64,000 bases of DNA, taken from positions 62,001 through 126,000 of the forward strand of contig PZPK01000006.1 of NCBI GenBank assembly GCA_006212045.1, read 5' to 3'. This document shows positions 37,256 to 47,725 of this stretch, piece after piece. The notes beneath the pieces were generated by a model that made no database searches, was not told where the DNA came from, and was given only the letters and a program-made list of their open reading frames with translations. The position numbers were made by a program, and so were the translations under genes. The stretch is from Oleiphilus sp. (GTDB lineage: Bacteria > Pseudomonadota > Gammaproteobacteria > Pseudomonadales > Oleiphilaceae). The first letter of the stretch is position 1. Each line of letters begins with the position of its first letter.

Positions 37256-38046
37256 TGCGACCACGTTCCTCCACTGAGAAGCAACCATCGCCCCACTGCC
37301 CTTCAAGCCCCGCTGCCACCATTCCTGCTTTGATGTTTGCGGGTGCCCGCGATACGCTGCCCCTGATTCTTGCGGCCATACCTTTCGGTATATTGTTCGG
37401 AGCCCTGGCCCATGCCGCAGGGCTCTCATTTATAGCAGGTATGGCGATGTCGATGATTGTATTCGCGGGGTCTTCCCAGTTTGTGGCCATTACGCTGGTG
37501 ATGACGGCTGCACCTGTTCTGATCATTATTCTCGCCACGTTTTTTGTAAACCTCAGGCACCTGATGTACAGCGCGCATCTGGTGAGCCACGTCAAACATC
37601 TACCCTTGCCCCTCAGATCAATCATGGCATTCTGGCTGACCGATGAAACCTTTGCCGTGGTCGCTAACCGCATCCATCAGCTGGATTCCAGCCATTCCGT
37701 TACACACGCAAATCTGCACTGGTACTATCTGGGCTCGGCGCTTTTTATGTACAGCAATTGGCAGCTCTGCACACTTCTGGGCTTTGTTCTGGGAGAACGC
37801 ATTCCTGACCCGCTTGACTGGGGCCTGGACATCGCGATGGTGGTGGCGTTTATCGGCGTCGTTGCACCTTTACTGAAATCATTCCCGATGTGGCTCTGTG
37901 CAGTAACCTCTTTTAGCACTGCACTACTCACCTCAGAGTGGCCTTATCAAAGCGGATTGATGTTTTCCATGCTTATGGGCATCGTAGTGGCGTCACTCAG
38001 CAGCCGAAAATGGACTCCTGCTTCGCACAAAGGAACAAAAACATGA
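37255..38046 (+). CDS. azlC: Branched-chain amino acid exporter large subunit AzlC
   Basis: AzlC and AzlD form an inner-membrane branched-chain amino acid exporter. The 263-residue protein carries the AzlC start of domain (ARDTLPLILAAIPFGILFGA, about 25-45), several hydrophobic helices and the conserved FVNLRHLMYSAHL and FWLTDETFAV segments. The first 20 residues are polar and low complexity. Its ATG overlaps the kinase stop as TAATG and its stop overlaps azlD as ATGA. Confidence 0.93.
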   Translation: MRPRSSTEKQPSPHCPSSPAATIPALMFAGARDTLPLILAAIPFGILFGALAHAAGLSFIAGMAMSMIVFAGSSQFVAITLVMTAAPVLIIILATFFVNLRHLMYSAHLVSHVKHLPLPLRSIMAFWLTDETFAVVANRIHQLDSSHSVTHANLHWYYLGSALFMYSNWQLCTLLGFVLGERIPDPLDWGLDIAMVVAFIGVVAPLLKSFPMWLCAVTSFSTALLTSEWPYQSGLMFSMLMGIVVASLSSRKWTPASHKGTKT

Positions 38047-38357
38047 ACGAAATACTATTGATTCTGGGGATGTTTCTGGTGACATACTCAGTGCGCCTGC
38101 TGCCCTTCGCACTTGCTGAACGCTTAAACTTCCCATACTGGCTGCAAAACGCGCTCAGCTTTGTGCCGGTGGCCGCGCTGACCGCGATCATCGCGCCCAT
38201 CATCATGTATGACGATCAGGGCAATTTCAGTCCGGGCCTGTCAAATGATCAGCTGGTTGCTTCAGTGATCGCTTTTGCCGTTGCCTACAAAACGAAACAC
38301 CTGCTGCTGACTGTCGTCGCAGGCCTGGCTGCATTTTTTTTGCTCACGCTACTCTAG
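38043..38357 (+). CDS. azlD: Branched-chain amino acid exporter small subunit AzlD
   Basis: A 104-residue protein with three to four hydrophobic helices and the AzlD motif TYSVRLLPFALAERLNFPYW. It is the obligate partner of AzlC. The ATG at 38043 overlaps the azlC stop by four bases (ATGA). It ends the four-gene overlapping operon and is convergent with ampD. Confidence 0.92.
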   Translation: MNEILLILGMFLVTYSVRLLPFALAERLNFPYWLQNALSFVPVAALTAIIAPIIMYDDQGNFSPGLSNDQLVASVIAFAVAYKTKHLLLTVVAGLAAFFLLTLL

Positions 38358-38382
38358 ACAGGCCCTTCTTCGCCAACCTGAC

Positions 38383-38934
38383 TCACGATAGCGATGCCAG
38401 CTTCTTAAAATAGACCGGCCATTCAAAGGCGAAGCCCGGATCGGTTTTGCGACCCGGTGCGATATCACTGTGCCCAACAATACGATCGTCAGAGATAGCC
38501 GGATAATGTGCTTGAAGTAAACGGGTCAACCGGGCCAGCATATTGTACTGGACCTCTCTGTAGGGAATATCGTCACTGCCCTCAAGCTCGATACCGAGGG
38601 AGTAATCGTTACAATTATCGACCCCACAAAAACATGATGCGCCGGCATGCCAGGCGCGTTTTTCTGTCGAAACGAACTGAATCAGTGAGCCGTCACGCTT
38701 GATCAGAAAATGTGCCGAGACTTCCAAGCCCTCAATTGTTTTAAAATATGGGTGGGCTTCCCACGGCAAGCGGTTCTGAAAAAAAAGCTCAATATAGTCC
38801 CCACCAAATTGCTTTGGCGGTAGGCTTATGTTGTGGATCACCAACAAAGTGACGCCACAATGTTCAGGCCGCTCATTAAAATTGGGAGATGGGATTTGGC
38901 GGGCTTCTTTCACCCAGCCTTGTTCTAATTGCAA
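38383..38934 (-). CDS. ampD: 1,6-anhydro-N-acetylmuramyl-L-alanine amidase AmpD
   Basis: AmpD is a cytoplasmic zinc amidase that recycles anhydro-muropeptides and so controls AmpR-type beta-lactamase induction. The 183-residue protein equals E. coli AmpD in length. Zinc ligands correspond to H34 (VIHNIS), H155 and D165 (IVGHSDIAPGRKTDPG), with E116 and K163 as catalytic-type residues. The TTG start at 38934 is supported by the opening MQLEQGWVKEAR, which parallels the E. coli N-terminus. The usual partner ampE is not adjacent. Confidence 0.93.
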   Translation of the reverse strand: MQLEQGWVKEARQIPSPNFNERPEHCGVTLLVIHNISLPPKQFGGDYIELFFQNRLPWEAHPYFKTIEGLEVSAHFLIKRDGSLIQFVSTEKRAWHAGASCFCGVDNCNDYSLGIELEGSDDIPYREVQYNMLARLTRLLQAHYPAISDDRIVGHSDIAPGRKTDPGFAFEWPVYFKKLASLS

Positions 38935-39077
38935 GATAAAACAACCTGCTGATGACTTAAGTGATAAATCTATCAGCTTTTAGACCGGAGCCAAAGACTC
39001 TAAGGGACAAGTTCGACGTTCATCGCTCTTCATTAGAGATTGGCTGGCAGCATCCTTGCCACCAGAACCAAAAGGGA

Positions 39078-41501
39078 CTAGCTATTTTTCGAGCGGAGAT
39101 TGGTAATGATTGACTCAAGGGCCCGATCGAATAACAAACCATCGTTCAGAATCTGGATACTGCCGCGACGCAGCTCTACCGCCAAGCCCATTCGGGTTTT
39201 TTCGGCAACCTTGATGCCGGAGCGATTGACAAAAATATACTTCCCGGTGGCTCTGATGACAGCAGCCAGCTTGCAACGCTCGGTCGCGCCACCGTTCTGA
39301 AACTCAAACCAGCAGCCTATTGCAAACTTGTCCACTTGTTGTACGAACGGATCACTTTCATCAATTTGTGGCGCTTCCTGGTCAGGCTCGGCGCTGACCA
39401 GAACAATTTCCTCGCTTTCAGAGGCGTCCTGAATGTTCGCGCCTTCGACCTTTTTGTCTTCATCTTCAGAAGGCTCCGTTTTTTCCGATTGTCCACTCCT
39501 GAAATCTTCCTCAAGTTCCATGGTGGAGCGAACCAAATCCGCAATCGCCTCATCATCTTCGGCCACTGTCTGCTCTGTTTCTGCAATAGCCTCGGGCACC
39601 TCAGAGCGATCCTGAACAGAGTGCAACTGTGATGCCTGCAAACTCTGCAAGGCAAGCACATGACTTTCCTCCAGCTCCTGCAACAAGTGCTTTGTCCTGA
39701 ACCCGTCAAATGAAACCTCTTTCAGACCCGCCCTGAGCCTCTTCATTAACCCGGGTATCATCTTCAGCAGTTTGCCACGCGCATGCTCATCCCCGGTCTC
39801 GGGTTCGATCGACCACAGTAGTTCATCAACGAGAGCACAGGCGTCAAGCCAGCTTTCGCCGTCTTCACCTTCCTTCAGGTAGTGCAGCACCATGACGGAA
39901 CTCCAACCGTCGCGTAACAGCTCCAATATATAGTCTGGAACAACACGCCCTTTCAACGAGGCATTCAAACTTTCCTGGGCAGCTTGCTTGGCCAAGTCGC
40001 TGGCAACTTTGCCTTTTTCAGAGTCTTTCGTTCTCTGCTCAACCAGTTGTCCCCTGCGCTGCTCAAGATCCACGAAATGCACAAAATCTTCGAGTAACTC
40101 TGCAAACAAGGCGACGTCCTGATCAAAGTCTTCAAGCACGCGCTCAACCACCGACTCGATTTTGTCTTTCAGGCGATCTTTCTTGCCCTCAGCCGGCTCG
40201 TTCCAGCCTATCGCCGCTTTCGCCATTTCGTTCAGCAATTTCCGCGCGGGGTGACCGCCGCGATTGAAAAAGCTTCTATCCATCAGCGCGACTTTCAAAA
40301 TCGGTATCTGCAATCGCGACAACAACGCTTTCATCGCCGGCTGCAACTGGCGGTCATCAAGAATAAATTCGAATAGCATCGACACCAGATTGATCACATC
40401 GGCATCCATTTCTGAATAGTCTGCCTGACAATCTCCGCTCGCCAGACGCTGGTTCAACAATGCCCTGAAATCCAAAACCCGGTTGGTATTGGCATTCCCC
40501 AGCTGTTCCATGTGTTCAGTCTGAAAACTGCTCAATGCGCCGACCAGCTCTCCCTGCGAGTAATATACGTTGGAAAGAGTTGGTACTTCAGCGCTGATGG
40601 CGCCCGAAGAGACATCGCCCTGGTGCAGCAACTGGCGGAGATCATCAAACTGTTCTTCGATCACGGTGTTGGAAAATGTTTCATTCGGATAAAGAACGTC
40701 TGACTCATTCTGCGGTTGCCAGGGAGAGTGCGGTGCCTGCGGACGTCTGGCTCTCGGATTTGATTGCGTCTGCGCCGACTTTGGCGCACTGGTAGGCGTT
40801 CTTTTCAGTTGCTTAATATCCGGGGCAACGCCTAACTGGATAAACAGCGCGTTGGCATCACGATAGACCTTGGTCATTTCACTCAATACAAACTTTTCAA
40901 ATAACTTCAAAACCACCAATTGTGCCCGAATATTAATATCCAGCTCGGAGCAGCCATCCAAAAAGGTGTCACAGAGGATTTCGGGGCCAGCCGGCATTTG
41001 CTCATGGTCAATACTGACCGGGGCAATCAGGCTGCCAGTTCTCAGATGTAAATCGTCCAGCACTTGACCACAGGAACTGCGCACGCGAGTGATCATTCCT
41101 TCGATGGCGACCTTGATTTCTAGATCATCATTCTGCACCAGACTCAAATCTTCAAGATTCTCAACCGCTTCTTTGTTGGCGCCAGAGCGGCTGCGATAGT
41201 GGCCAATTTCGTTAAAGGACTGAATCACCCCTTTGATGACATTGGTGGCTATATGCTTTTTCTGCAGTCGCAACTCTCTCATGGCATCAAAGTAAACGGT
41301 CTGCTCATTATTGGTGCCCGCCTTATCAGCCATGGCAAAAAGCGCATCATCGGCACTATCGAACAGATTTCTCAGCAAGGTGTGAACTTTCTGCTTGAGC
41401 AGCTCGCGCAACTTGACCAGCGGCGCAGGAAGCGGGTTAACGTGACCCCGCCCCGCTCCCGAGTTACCACCATGAATCCCTACCACTTTTGCACCACTCA
41501 T
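39078..41501 (-). CDS. DUF1631 family protein
   Basis: An 807-residue, mostly helical acidic protein matching DUF1631, a family seen beside ampD and nadC in Pseudomonas. Recognisable segments are VKLRELLKQKVHTLLRNLFD near 28-47, FEFILDDRQLQPAMKALLSRLQIP (in the middle, about 370-395) and a C-terminal 90-residue domain (KFAIGCWFEFQNGGATERCK and FVNRSGIKVAEKTRMGLA) that looks PilZ-like. The classical RxxxR c-di-GMP motif is not evident. The Gln/Ser/Pro linker at about 235-270 and the acidic linker at about 640-705 separate regions. Function unknown. Confidence 0.85.
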   Translation of the reverse strand: MSGAKVVGIHGGNSGAGRGHVNPLPAPLVKLRELLKQKVHTLLRNLFDSADDALFAMADKAGTNNEQTVYFDAMRELRLQKKHIATNVIKGVIQSFNEIGHYRSRSGANKEAVENLEDLSLVQNDDLEIKVAIEGMITRVRSSCGQVLDDLHLRTGSLIAPVSIDHEQMPAGPEILCDTFLDGCSELDINIRAQLVVLKLFEKFVLSEMTKVYRDANALFIQLGVAPDIKQLKRTPTSAPKSAQTQSNPRARRPQAPHSPWQPQNESDVLYPNETFSNTVIEEQFDDLRQLLHQGDVSSGAISAEVPTLSNVYYSQGELVGALSSFQTEHMEQLGNANTNRVLDFRALLNQRLASGDCQADYSEMDADVINLVSMLFEFILDDRQLQPAMKALLSRLQIPILKVALMDRSFFNRGGHPARKLLNEMAKAAIGWNEPAEGKKDRLKDKIESVVERVLEDFDQDVALFAELLEDFVHFVDLEQRRGQLVEQRTKDSEKGKVASDLAKQAAQESLNASLKGRVVPDYILELLRDGWSSVMVLHYLKEGEDGESWLDACALVDELLWSIEPETGDEHARGKLLKMIPGLMKRLRAGLKEVSFDGFRTKHLLQELEESHVLALQSLQASQLHSVQDRSEVPEAIAETEQTVAEDDEAIADLVRSTMELEEDFRSGQSEKTEPSEDEDKKVEGANIQDASESEEIVLVSAEPDQEAPQIDESDPFVQQVDKFAIGCWFEFQNGGATERCKLAAVIRATGKYIFVNRSGIKVAEKTRMGLAVELRRGSIQILNDGLLFDRALESIITNLRSKNS

Positions 41502-41710
41502 TGAAGGCTCCGTAATCGTTTTGACAGGATCAAGTGAATAGAAGCGAACTTGATCGTCAACTTTTTAACTATATTTCACATTATAATGCGTCAAATTTGT
41601 AACATCTGTCACGAATTGTTTCTACGCGAATTCGGTCACAAAAGCGCTTGCAATCGCCAGGTCCGAACCCATATAAAGCCTATCGATTGAAGTAACATGA
41701 CACATCCGGG

Positions 41711-42229
41711 ATGACCCAAGCAAATTCGACCGCGATCGGCAAGAAAATGGCTTTTATCGCCTGGATCATCGGAATTATTCTGCTGACACAGGTTTTTGGT
41801 GCCTGGGAAAAACATCAGGACAACCCCAATCAGGCACCAGACAGCACAATTATGGGTGATACTGTGAGGGTCACCTTGCATCAGAATCGCGCAGGTCACT
41901 ACCGAAGCTCAGGGACCATCAATGGCAAACACGCAGAGTTCATGATCGATACAGGTGCCACCGATATCGTCATCCCGGCCAGTTTGGCCGGGCTCTATGG
42001 TCTGAAGTCGACCGGACAAGGCCTCGGCCTGACCGCCAACGGCTACGTTGCACTCGACAAAACACTGATAGATGAACTTAGCATCGGAAAAATAACCCTA
42101 TATAATGTGCGCGCCAGCCTGAATCCGGGTATGACCAGAGAGCAACCCGTTCTTTTGGGAATGAGCGCGCTTTCAGAGCTCGAAATGAGCCAGCATCAGG
42201 GCGTGCTGAATCTGACACAGTATCAATGA
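41711..42229 (+). CDS. Membrane-anchored retropepsin-like aspartic protease
   Basis: A 172-residue protein of the TIGR02281 type. It has one N-terminal transmembrane helix (about 13-29) and a periplasmic clan AA domain with the catalytic-type triad D80-T81-G82 in FMIDTGATDIVIPASLA and a downstream VLLGMSALSELEM segment. Such domains act as homodimers. Substrate unknown. It lies 39 bases before nadC on the same strand and divergent from DUF1631. Confidence 0.87.
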   Translation: MTQANSTAIGKKMAFIAWIIGIILLTQVFGAWEKHQDNPNQAPDSTIMGDTVRVTLHQNRAGHYRSSGTINGKHAEFMIDTGATDIVIPASLAGLYGLKSTGQGLGLTANGYVALDKTLIDELSIGKITLYNVRASLNPGMTREQPVLLGMSALSELEMSQHQGVLNLTQYQ

Positions 42230-43108
<879 letters not shown>

Positions 43109-43371
43109 ACTAGCGAGCCCCAAACTGTTTACATTCAATTACAGTTCGATACAGTTTATTCACATTTCGATTTTTTAAATCGCTATACACTGTTTTTTCA
43201 ACTCGCCACCATGAAGCAACACTCTTCGACCAAGTATGCGTGAAAGCATTTGGTCCCACCTGAGTGAAGACCGAGATGTTCCGGGCTTCAGGTCGCCGGA
43301 AAATAGCCGGTTTGCTATTTATTACCGTCCAGGCCCGAGAGGCGCAAGGGCCCGATAAAGAACCAGACTTG

Positions 43372-46098
43372 ATGAATCAGAGCAATGTATTAATACAGGC
43401 GAGCAAGCTGCTGCCTGGCCTGGCACTCATCGCTGTGTCGCTTTACATCCAGGGTCTTTTGGATGTTCGGCCTTATCAACCCCAGTATTTGAACGTCCTC
43501 GCGGGCACAGGTTTAGGCCTGCTTATCATCGGAGGATTGAAGCAGACTTACGCCCTGTTCTTCTTTACACTGCTTTCTCTGCTGGTAATACTTGGCGACT
43601 TCACTCCCAACAACCTGATTTTTTCGAGTCTTTATGCCCTGATTATCGCGTTTCAGAGCGCAGCCATTTACACAGGGTTTTATCAGTTCCGCAAAGGCAG
43701 TCATCACCTCGCCAGCAGTCATGACTACCTCACTTTTTTTGCTGTCTGCACCTGTGTCTGCTTCCTGTGCAGCGCCCTGTTCACTTTGAATGAGAGCGCC
43801 CTGTATACACATGAGACACTCAAATTTCAGGTGATGCTGGAACACTTTTTGGCCTCGATCACCGGAATTTTGATTTTTTCCTCACTTTTGGCCGCGATTA
43901 AACATCAAGCCAGCGCACCTCTCAAACAGACGGAATGGCTCGAGCAGTTCGCCTGGCTGGTCATGTTCATGGCAATTTCCAGCTACATGCTCACTCACCA
44001 CAAAAGCCATACTCTACTACTGCTCCCCCTCGTGATCTGGGCCGCAACACGATTCAAGCCGCAGTTTTGTAGCGCTGGAATAGCCCTGTGTGCCTGCCTG
44101 GCCTTCGCCTCATATGAAGCCGCACCGGAAAAACACTCCACCACACTGGCTGAGTGGCTGGTACACAGGGAGTACTACCTTGCCTGGATTCTAGCGCTTC
44201 TTGGCAGCCTGTATTTCAACACCCTGATTCATGAAAAGAAGCGCGCCGAATCCCGCCTTGAAGAGCTGGTGCACGAAAGAACACTGGCTTTGAGTCTGGC
44301 AAATCAGGAACTGAAAGACGAAATATTTGTTCGTGAACAGGCAGAAAGATCTCAAAGAAACAGTTCGAAACGGTACCGGTCACTGATCGAAACTGCAGGG
44401 ATTCCGATCATCGTTCTCGATCATAATACCTGTGTTCGACAATGGAACCGGGCTGCTGAACAGGCCTTTGGCTTTACCCGCGAGCAGATTATCGGCAAGA
44501 ATTTTATTGACCACTTTATACCTGAAACCCAACAGGACGAAATGGCCTGGAAGTTGACCCGCATTCAGGAAAGCGGCATTAACCAGAATAACATTGAAAG
44601 TCAGGTCATCAGTTACGAAGGACTGACCCAGACGATGCTCTGGAATATTAACCAGCTACCCAGCATGAGTGACGAAGGTGGCGACTCCCAGTTCCTGATG
44701 ATCGGGCAGAACATTTCGGATATCCGCAAAACGCAGGACCAACTGCACTATCTGGCACATTTCGATGCGCTGACAGGCTGCGCCAATCGCCGGCTGTTTG
44801 AAGACCGGTGCGCACAGGCAATCCAGTCTGCCATTCGTCACAAACATAGCGTCGCCCTGATCGGACTGGATATTGACCACTTTAAACGCATTAATGACAC
44901 GCTGGGTCATGACTGCGGTGACGCATTCCTCGTCGAGCTGTCCAATCGACTCAAACAGTGTGTTCGTCGTGAAGATACCATTGCCCGACTGGGAGGAGAC
45001 GAGTTTGCCGTCCTATTGGCCAACATCAATGGTCAGGAAGGCGCTGAGCTGGTTGCGCGCAACATGCTGGAAAACATTACCAGGCCGGTTCAACTGCAAG
45101 GTCACGAGCTCATTATTACGTCCAGTATCGGCATTACCCTATGCCCGGCCGACGGGACCCATTATCCTGACTTGCTGAAAAATTCGGATATGGCGATGTA
45201 CCGTGCTAAAAATGCCGGTCGAAACAACATTCAGTTCTACAGCCCTGAAATGAACGAGGAGATGGAGCGCCAGCTAACAATCGAGCAGGAGCTTCGCATC
45301 GCGCTGCGCGACGAACAGTTCGAGATACACTATCAACCCATTGTCGACATCGAATCGGGAGAAGTCGTTGCGCTGGAAGCATTGTTACGCTGGACCCACC
45401 CACACCGCGGCCTGCTCAGGCCCGAGTATTTTCTGCAAACAGCAGAACAGACGGGCTTGCTAAACGATATTGGCGCATGGGCATTGCGTAAGACCTGCGA
45501 AGAAGGTGGCCAGATCCAAGCCTTTGCGAGCTCACCGATACAGATTGCGCTGAATATTTCGACACGACAATATAACCATCCCAATCTGGTACAAATGGTC
45601 AGAGAAGTGACCGAACAGACCGGTTTTGACCCGAAAAACCTGATCCTGGAATTGTCAGAAAGCACCATCACTGCCAATTCCGAACGCTCCCTGGCAACCT
45701 TGCAGGCTCTGAGTCAAATGGGCCTTTCGCTGACCATTGACGGTTTCGGCACTGGCTTGTCGTCCCTGCGTCAGATCAACCGAATCCCCATAGACATTAT
45801 CAAAATAGACCGCAGCTTCGTGAGCAGAATACCGGAAGATGAAAACGACATGGCGATTACCGAAACGCTGCTCAGTATCGCTACGCACATGGATTTGAAA
45901 ACTTTCGCGACAGGGGTAGAAACAAACAGGCAGGAAGCGTTTCTGAAAATCAATGGTTGCCGCTATGCACAAGGCTACCTGTATGCCGCACCGCTCCCTT
46001 TTGAACAGGTACAAGAACTGTTCAATGCTCTAAGAAATGGGGAACCACTAACAGAAGGCAAGCAAATCTACTTGCCTTTCAGCCATGAACTACACTGA
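43372..46098 (+). CDS. Membrane PAS-GGDEF-EAL protein with altered EAL site
   Basis: A 908-residue inner-membrane protein, probably a diguanylate cyclase. About eight to ten hydrophobic helices (residues 10-310, MASE1-like) are followed by a coiled coil, a PAS domain (about 335-450), GGDEF and EAL domains. The GGDEF motif is intact (RLGGDEF near 541) with an RxxD inhibitory site (RRED) five residues upstream. The EAL domain keeps EALLRW, LNIS, LELSES and IIKIDRSFV, but DDFGTG is DGFGTG (near 788) and EGVE is TGVE (near 846). In RocR those positions are a metal-binding Asp and the general base. Phosphodiesterase activity is therefore doubtful. The ATG at 43372 is preferred; a GTG at 43264 would add 36 polar residues. 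Confidence 0.85.
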   Translation: MNQSNVLIQASKLLPGLALIAVSLYIQGLLDVRPYQPQYLNVLAGTGLGLLIIGGLKQTYALFFFTLLSLLVILGDFTPNNLIFSSLYALIIAFQSAAIYTGFYQFRKGSHHLASSHDYLTFFAVCTCVCFLCSALFTLNESALYTHETLKFQVMLEHFLASITGILIFSSLLAAIKHQASAPLKQTEWLEQFAWLVMFMAISSYMLTHHKSHTLLLLPLVIWAATRFKPQFCSAGIALCACLAFASYEAAPEKHSTTLAEWLVHREYYLAWILALLGSLYFNTLIHEKKRAESRLEELVHERTLALSLANQELKDEIFVREQAERSQRNSSKRYRSLIETAGIPIIVLDHNTCVRQWNRAAEQAFGFTREQIIGKNFIDHFIPETQQDEMAWKLTRIQESGINQNNIESQVISYEGLTQTMLWNINQLPSMSDEGGDSQFLMIGQNISDIRKTQDQLHYLAHFDALTGCANRRLFEDRCAQAIQSAIRHKHSVALIGLDIDHFKRINDTLGHDCGDAFLVELSNRLKQCVRREDTIARLGGDEFAVLLANINGQEGAELVARNMLENITRPVQLQGHELIITSSIGITLCPADGTHYPDLLKNSDMAMYRAKNAGRNNIQFYSPEMNEEMERQLTIEQELRIALRDEQFEIHYQPIVDIESGEVVALEALLRWTHPHRGLLRPEYFLQTAEQTGLLNDIGAWALRKTCEEGGQIQAFASSPIQIALNISTRQYNHPNLVQMVREVTEQTGFDPKNLILELSESTITANSERSLATLQALSQMGLSLTIDGFGTGLSSLRQINRIPIDIIKIDRSFVSRIPEDENDMAITETLLSIATHMDLKTFATGVETNRQEAFLKINGCRYAQGYLYAAPLPFEQVQELFNALRNGEPLTEGKQIYLPFSHELH

Positions 46099-46133
46099 TT
46101 AGCGAAGCGCTGAGGAAGCCAATCGCCGCCTGA

Positions 46134-46898
46134 CTATGCCAGTGAATCTGCCAGCTCAATAAACTGCAGGGTCAGGTTATGCTTAGGCGCAAAGTAAATG
46201 AGTGGCTTGCTGTTCTGATGTGATTCTTTCATTTTGACCGACGCCGACAACTTGACCGGCAACACAGGCAAGCCCTCAGCTGTCAGTTCCTCAACCAGTC
46301 GCTGGGGCAGCGACGCTCGGGGTTGAAACTGATTAACCACAATCCCTTCAATTGCCAGATTGTCATTGTGATCTTCCTGAATATCCTGCAACTCCCCCAT
46401 GATCTGATACAAGGCTTTTCTTGAAAAATCATCACAGTCAAAAGGAATCAGTACACGGTCCGCGGCGATGAGGGCAGACCGGGTATAGAAATTCAGCGCG
46501 GGTGCGGTATCAATCAGAATTTCGTCGTAGTATTTCTCCATTTCCCGAAGCGCATTTTTCAACTTGTAGATTTTATGCTTCGCTTCCAGTTTCCGTTCCA
46601 GAAACTCAAGCTCGGGACTTGAAGGCAGTACGGATAAATTTTCGTAATCTGTGACCTGAATAAAATCACTCAGGTCCTTGTTGAACAAGTTGAAGGACAA
46701 GGTCTGCTCGAAAAAATCAGCGATAGAATGCTTGAAGTCTGCCGCATTTGTACCAGTGAGATAGTGCGTCGAGTTTCCTTGCGGATCAAGATCCACCACC
46801 AGTACACGCTTGCCTTTGAATGCAAACACAGCAGCCAGATTACAGGCAATGCTGGATTTTCCGACACCGCCTTTCTGATTAAATACGACCCTGATCAT
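46134..46898 (-). CDS. ParA-family ATPase (orphan)
   Basis: A 254-residue MinD/ParA ATPase. It has the deviant Walker A NQKGGVGKSSIACNLA (7-22), switch segment VDLDPQGNST, and a Walker B-like EILIDTAPAL. Full-length chromosomal ParA is similar in size, but no parB or parS site is seen nearby, and the neighbour is hda. Orphan ParA proteins position diverse cargo such as chemotaxis arrays, flagella or plasmids. Cargo here is unknown. It lies about 100 bases after hda on the same strand. Confidence 0.87.
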   Translation of the reverse strand: MIRVVFNQKGGVGKSSIACNLAAVFAFKGKRVLVVDLDPQGNSTHYLTGTNAADFKHSIADFFEQTLSFNLFNKDLSDFIQVTDYENLSVLPSSPELEFLERKLEAKHKIYKLKNALREMEKYYDEILIDTAPALNFYTRSALIAADRVLIPFDCDDFSRKALYQIMGELQDIQEDHNDNLAIEGIVVNQFQPRASLPQRLVEELTAEGLPVLPVKLSASVKMKESHQNSKPLIYFAPKHNLTLQFIELADSLA

Positions 46899-47001
46899 CT
46901 TCCGTCTCCATTGATAGGCGCTTTTGCGCCACTAGCCGGTTTGTTAAAGGGAACCTCTGTATCTTTCCCTGTGGTCTATGCGTAAGACCAAAGCAATACT
47001 T

Positions 47002-47709
47002 TTACCACGTCATCACTTTTTTGATAAAAGGAATCGACAACTTCTGTTTTTCGACCCAAGCGGCTTTATCCAGCACATCCAGAACTCCCAGCAATTCTCT
47101 CAGGTCTCTGCCGCTTCTGCGAATAATATATGCGGAAACATCCGCACTGACAGCCAAACCTCTCTCTGCCGCCGCGGCTCTGAAAACACTTTCCTTCTCA
47201 CTATCAGACAAGGCCTGTAATCTCAGCGCCATTCCTGCATTTAAACGGGATGCCAGATCGGGCAATGAAAGCTCCAACTGTGCCACTGAACATCCGGCAA
47301 ATACCAGCAGCTGTCCGTTTAATGTGACCTGGTTGTAGAGATTGAACACGAAACGCTCCATTGCCGGGTTGAGCACCTCAGGCCCAATGTCATCCAGAAT
47401 AATGGCGTCATATTCGCGAAAGGCCTCACAGGCTTCCAGCAAGGCCTCTTCGTCCGCTTTTTCCAGAGAGCGAAGGGAAAGATAGCTTGCTCGTACGTTC
47501 TGGTTTTCATAGCGCTTCAGAGCGGCGATCGCCAAGTGGGTCTTGCCACTGCCAGACGGCCCGGCAATATAAATAAAGTGCTCGCGACCCTCTGACACAA
47601 ACCCCTCGAGCATTTTTGCCGCCGAGGCATTCGCTTCACCAGCATAGTTTTCGAAACAGGCATCGGAAGTCTGTTGAAACGGTAGTGCCAGCTGATCGGA
47701 AAAGCTCAT
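47002..47709 (-). CDS. hda: DnaA-related regulatory protein Hda
   Basis: Hda promotes hydrolysis of DnaA-bound ATP with the beta clamp to prevent re-initiation. The 235-residue AAA+ protein starts MSFSDQLALPFQ, containing a QLALPF-type clamp-binding motif (residues 6-11). It has a P-loop GPSGSGKTHLA (about 50-60), Walker B AIILDDIGPEV, and an Arg-rich sensor region, but no DNA-binding domain IV. The pgsA-like gene upstream and purM beyond match the order in Pseudomonas. Confidence 0.94.
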   Translation of the reverse strand: MSFSDQLALPFQQTSDACFENYAGEANASAAKMLEGFVSEGREHFIYIAGPSGSGKTHLAIAALKRYENQNVRASYLSLRSLEKADEEALLEACEAFREYDAIILDDIGPEVLNPAMERFVFNLYNQVTLNGQLLVFAGCSVAQLELSLPDLASRLNAGMALRLQALSDSEKESVFRAAAAERGLAVSADVSAYIIRRSGRDLRELLGVLDVLDKAAWVEKQKLSIPFIKKVMTW

Positions 47710-47725
47710 ATCAAGATAAACCGAG

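Noticed and set aside
43168-43182. CGATTT-TTT-AAATCG hairpin after nadC as a terminator
   Set aside because: The stem is short and AT-rich, and no T-run follows directly.
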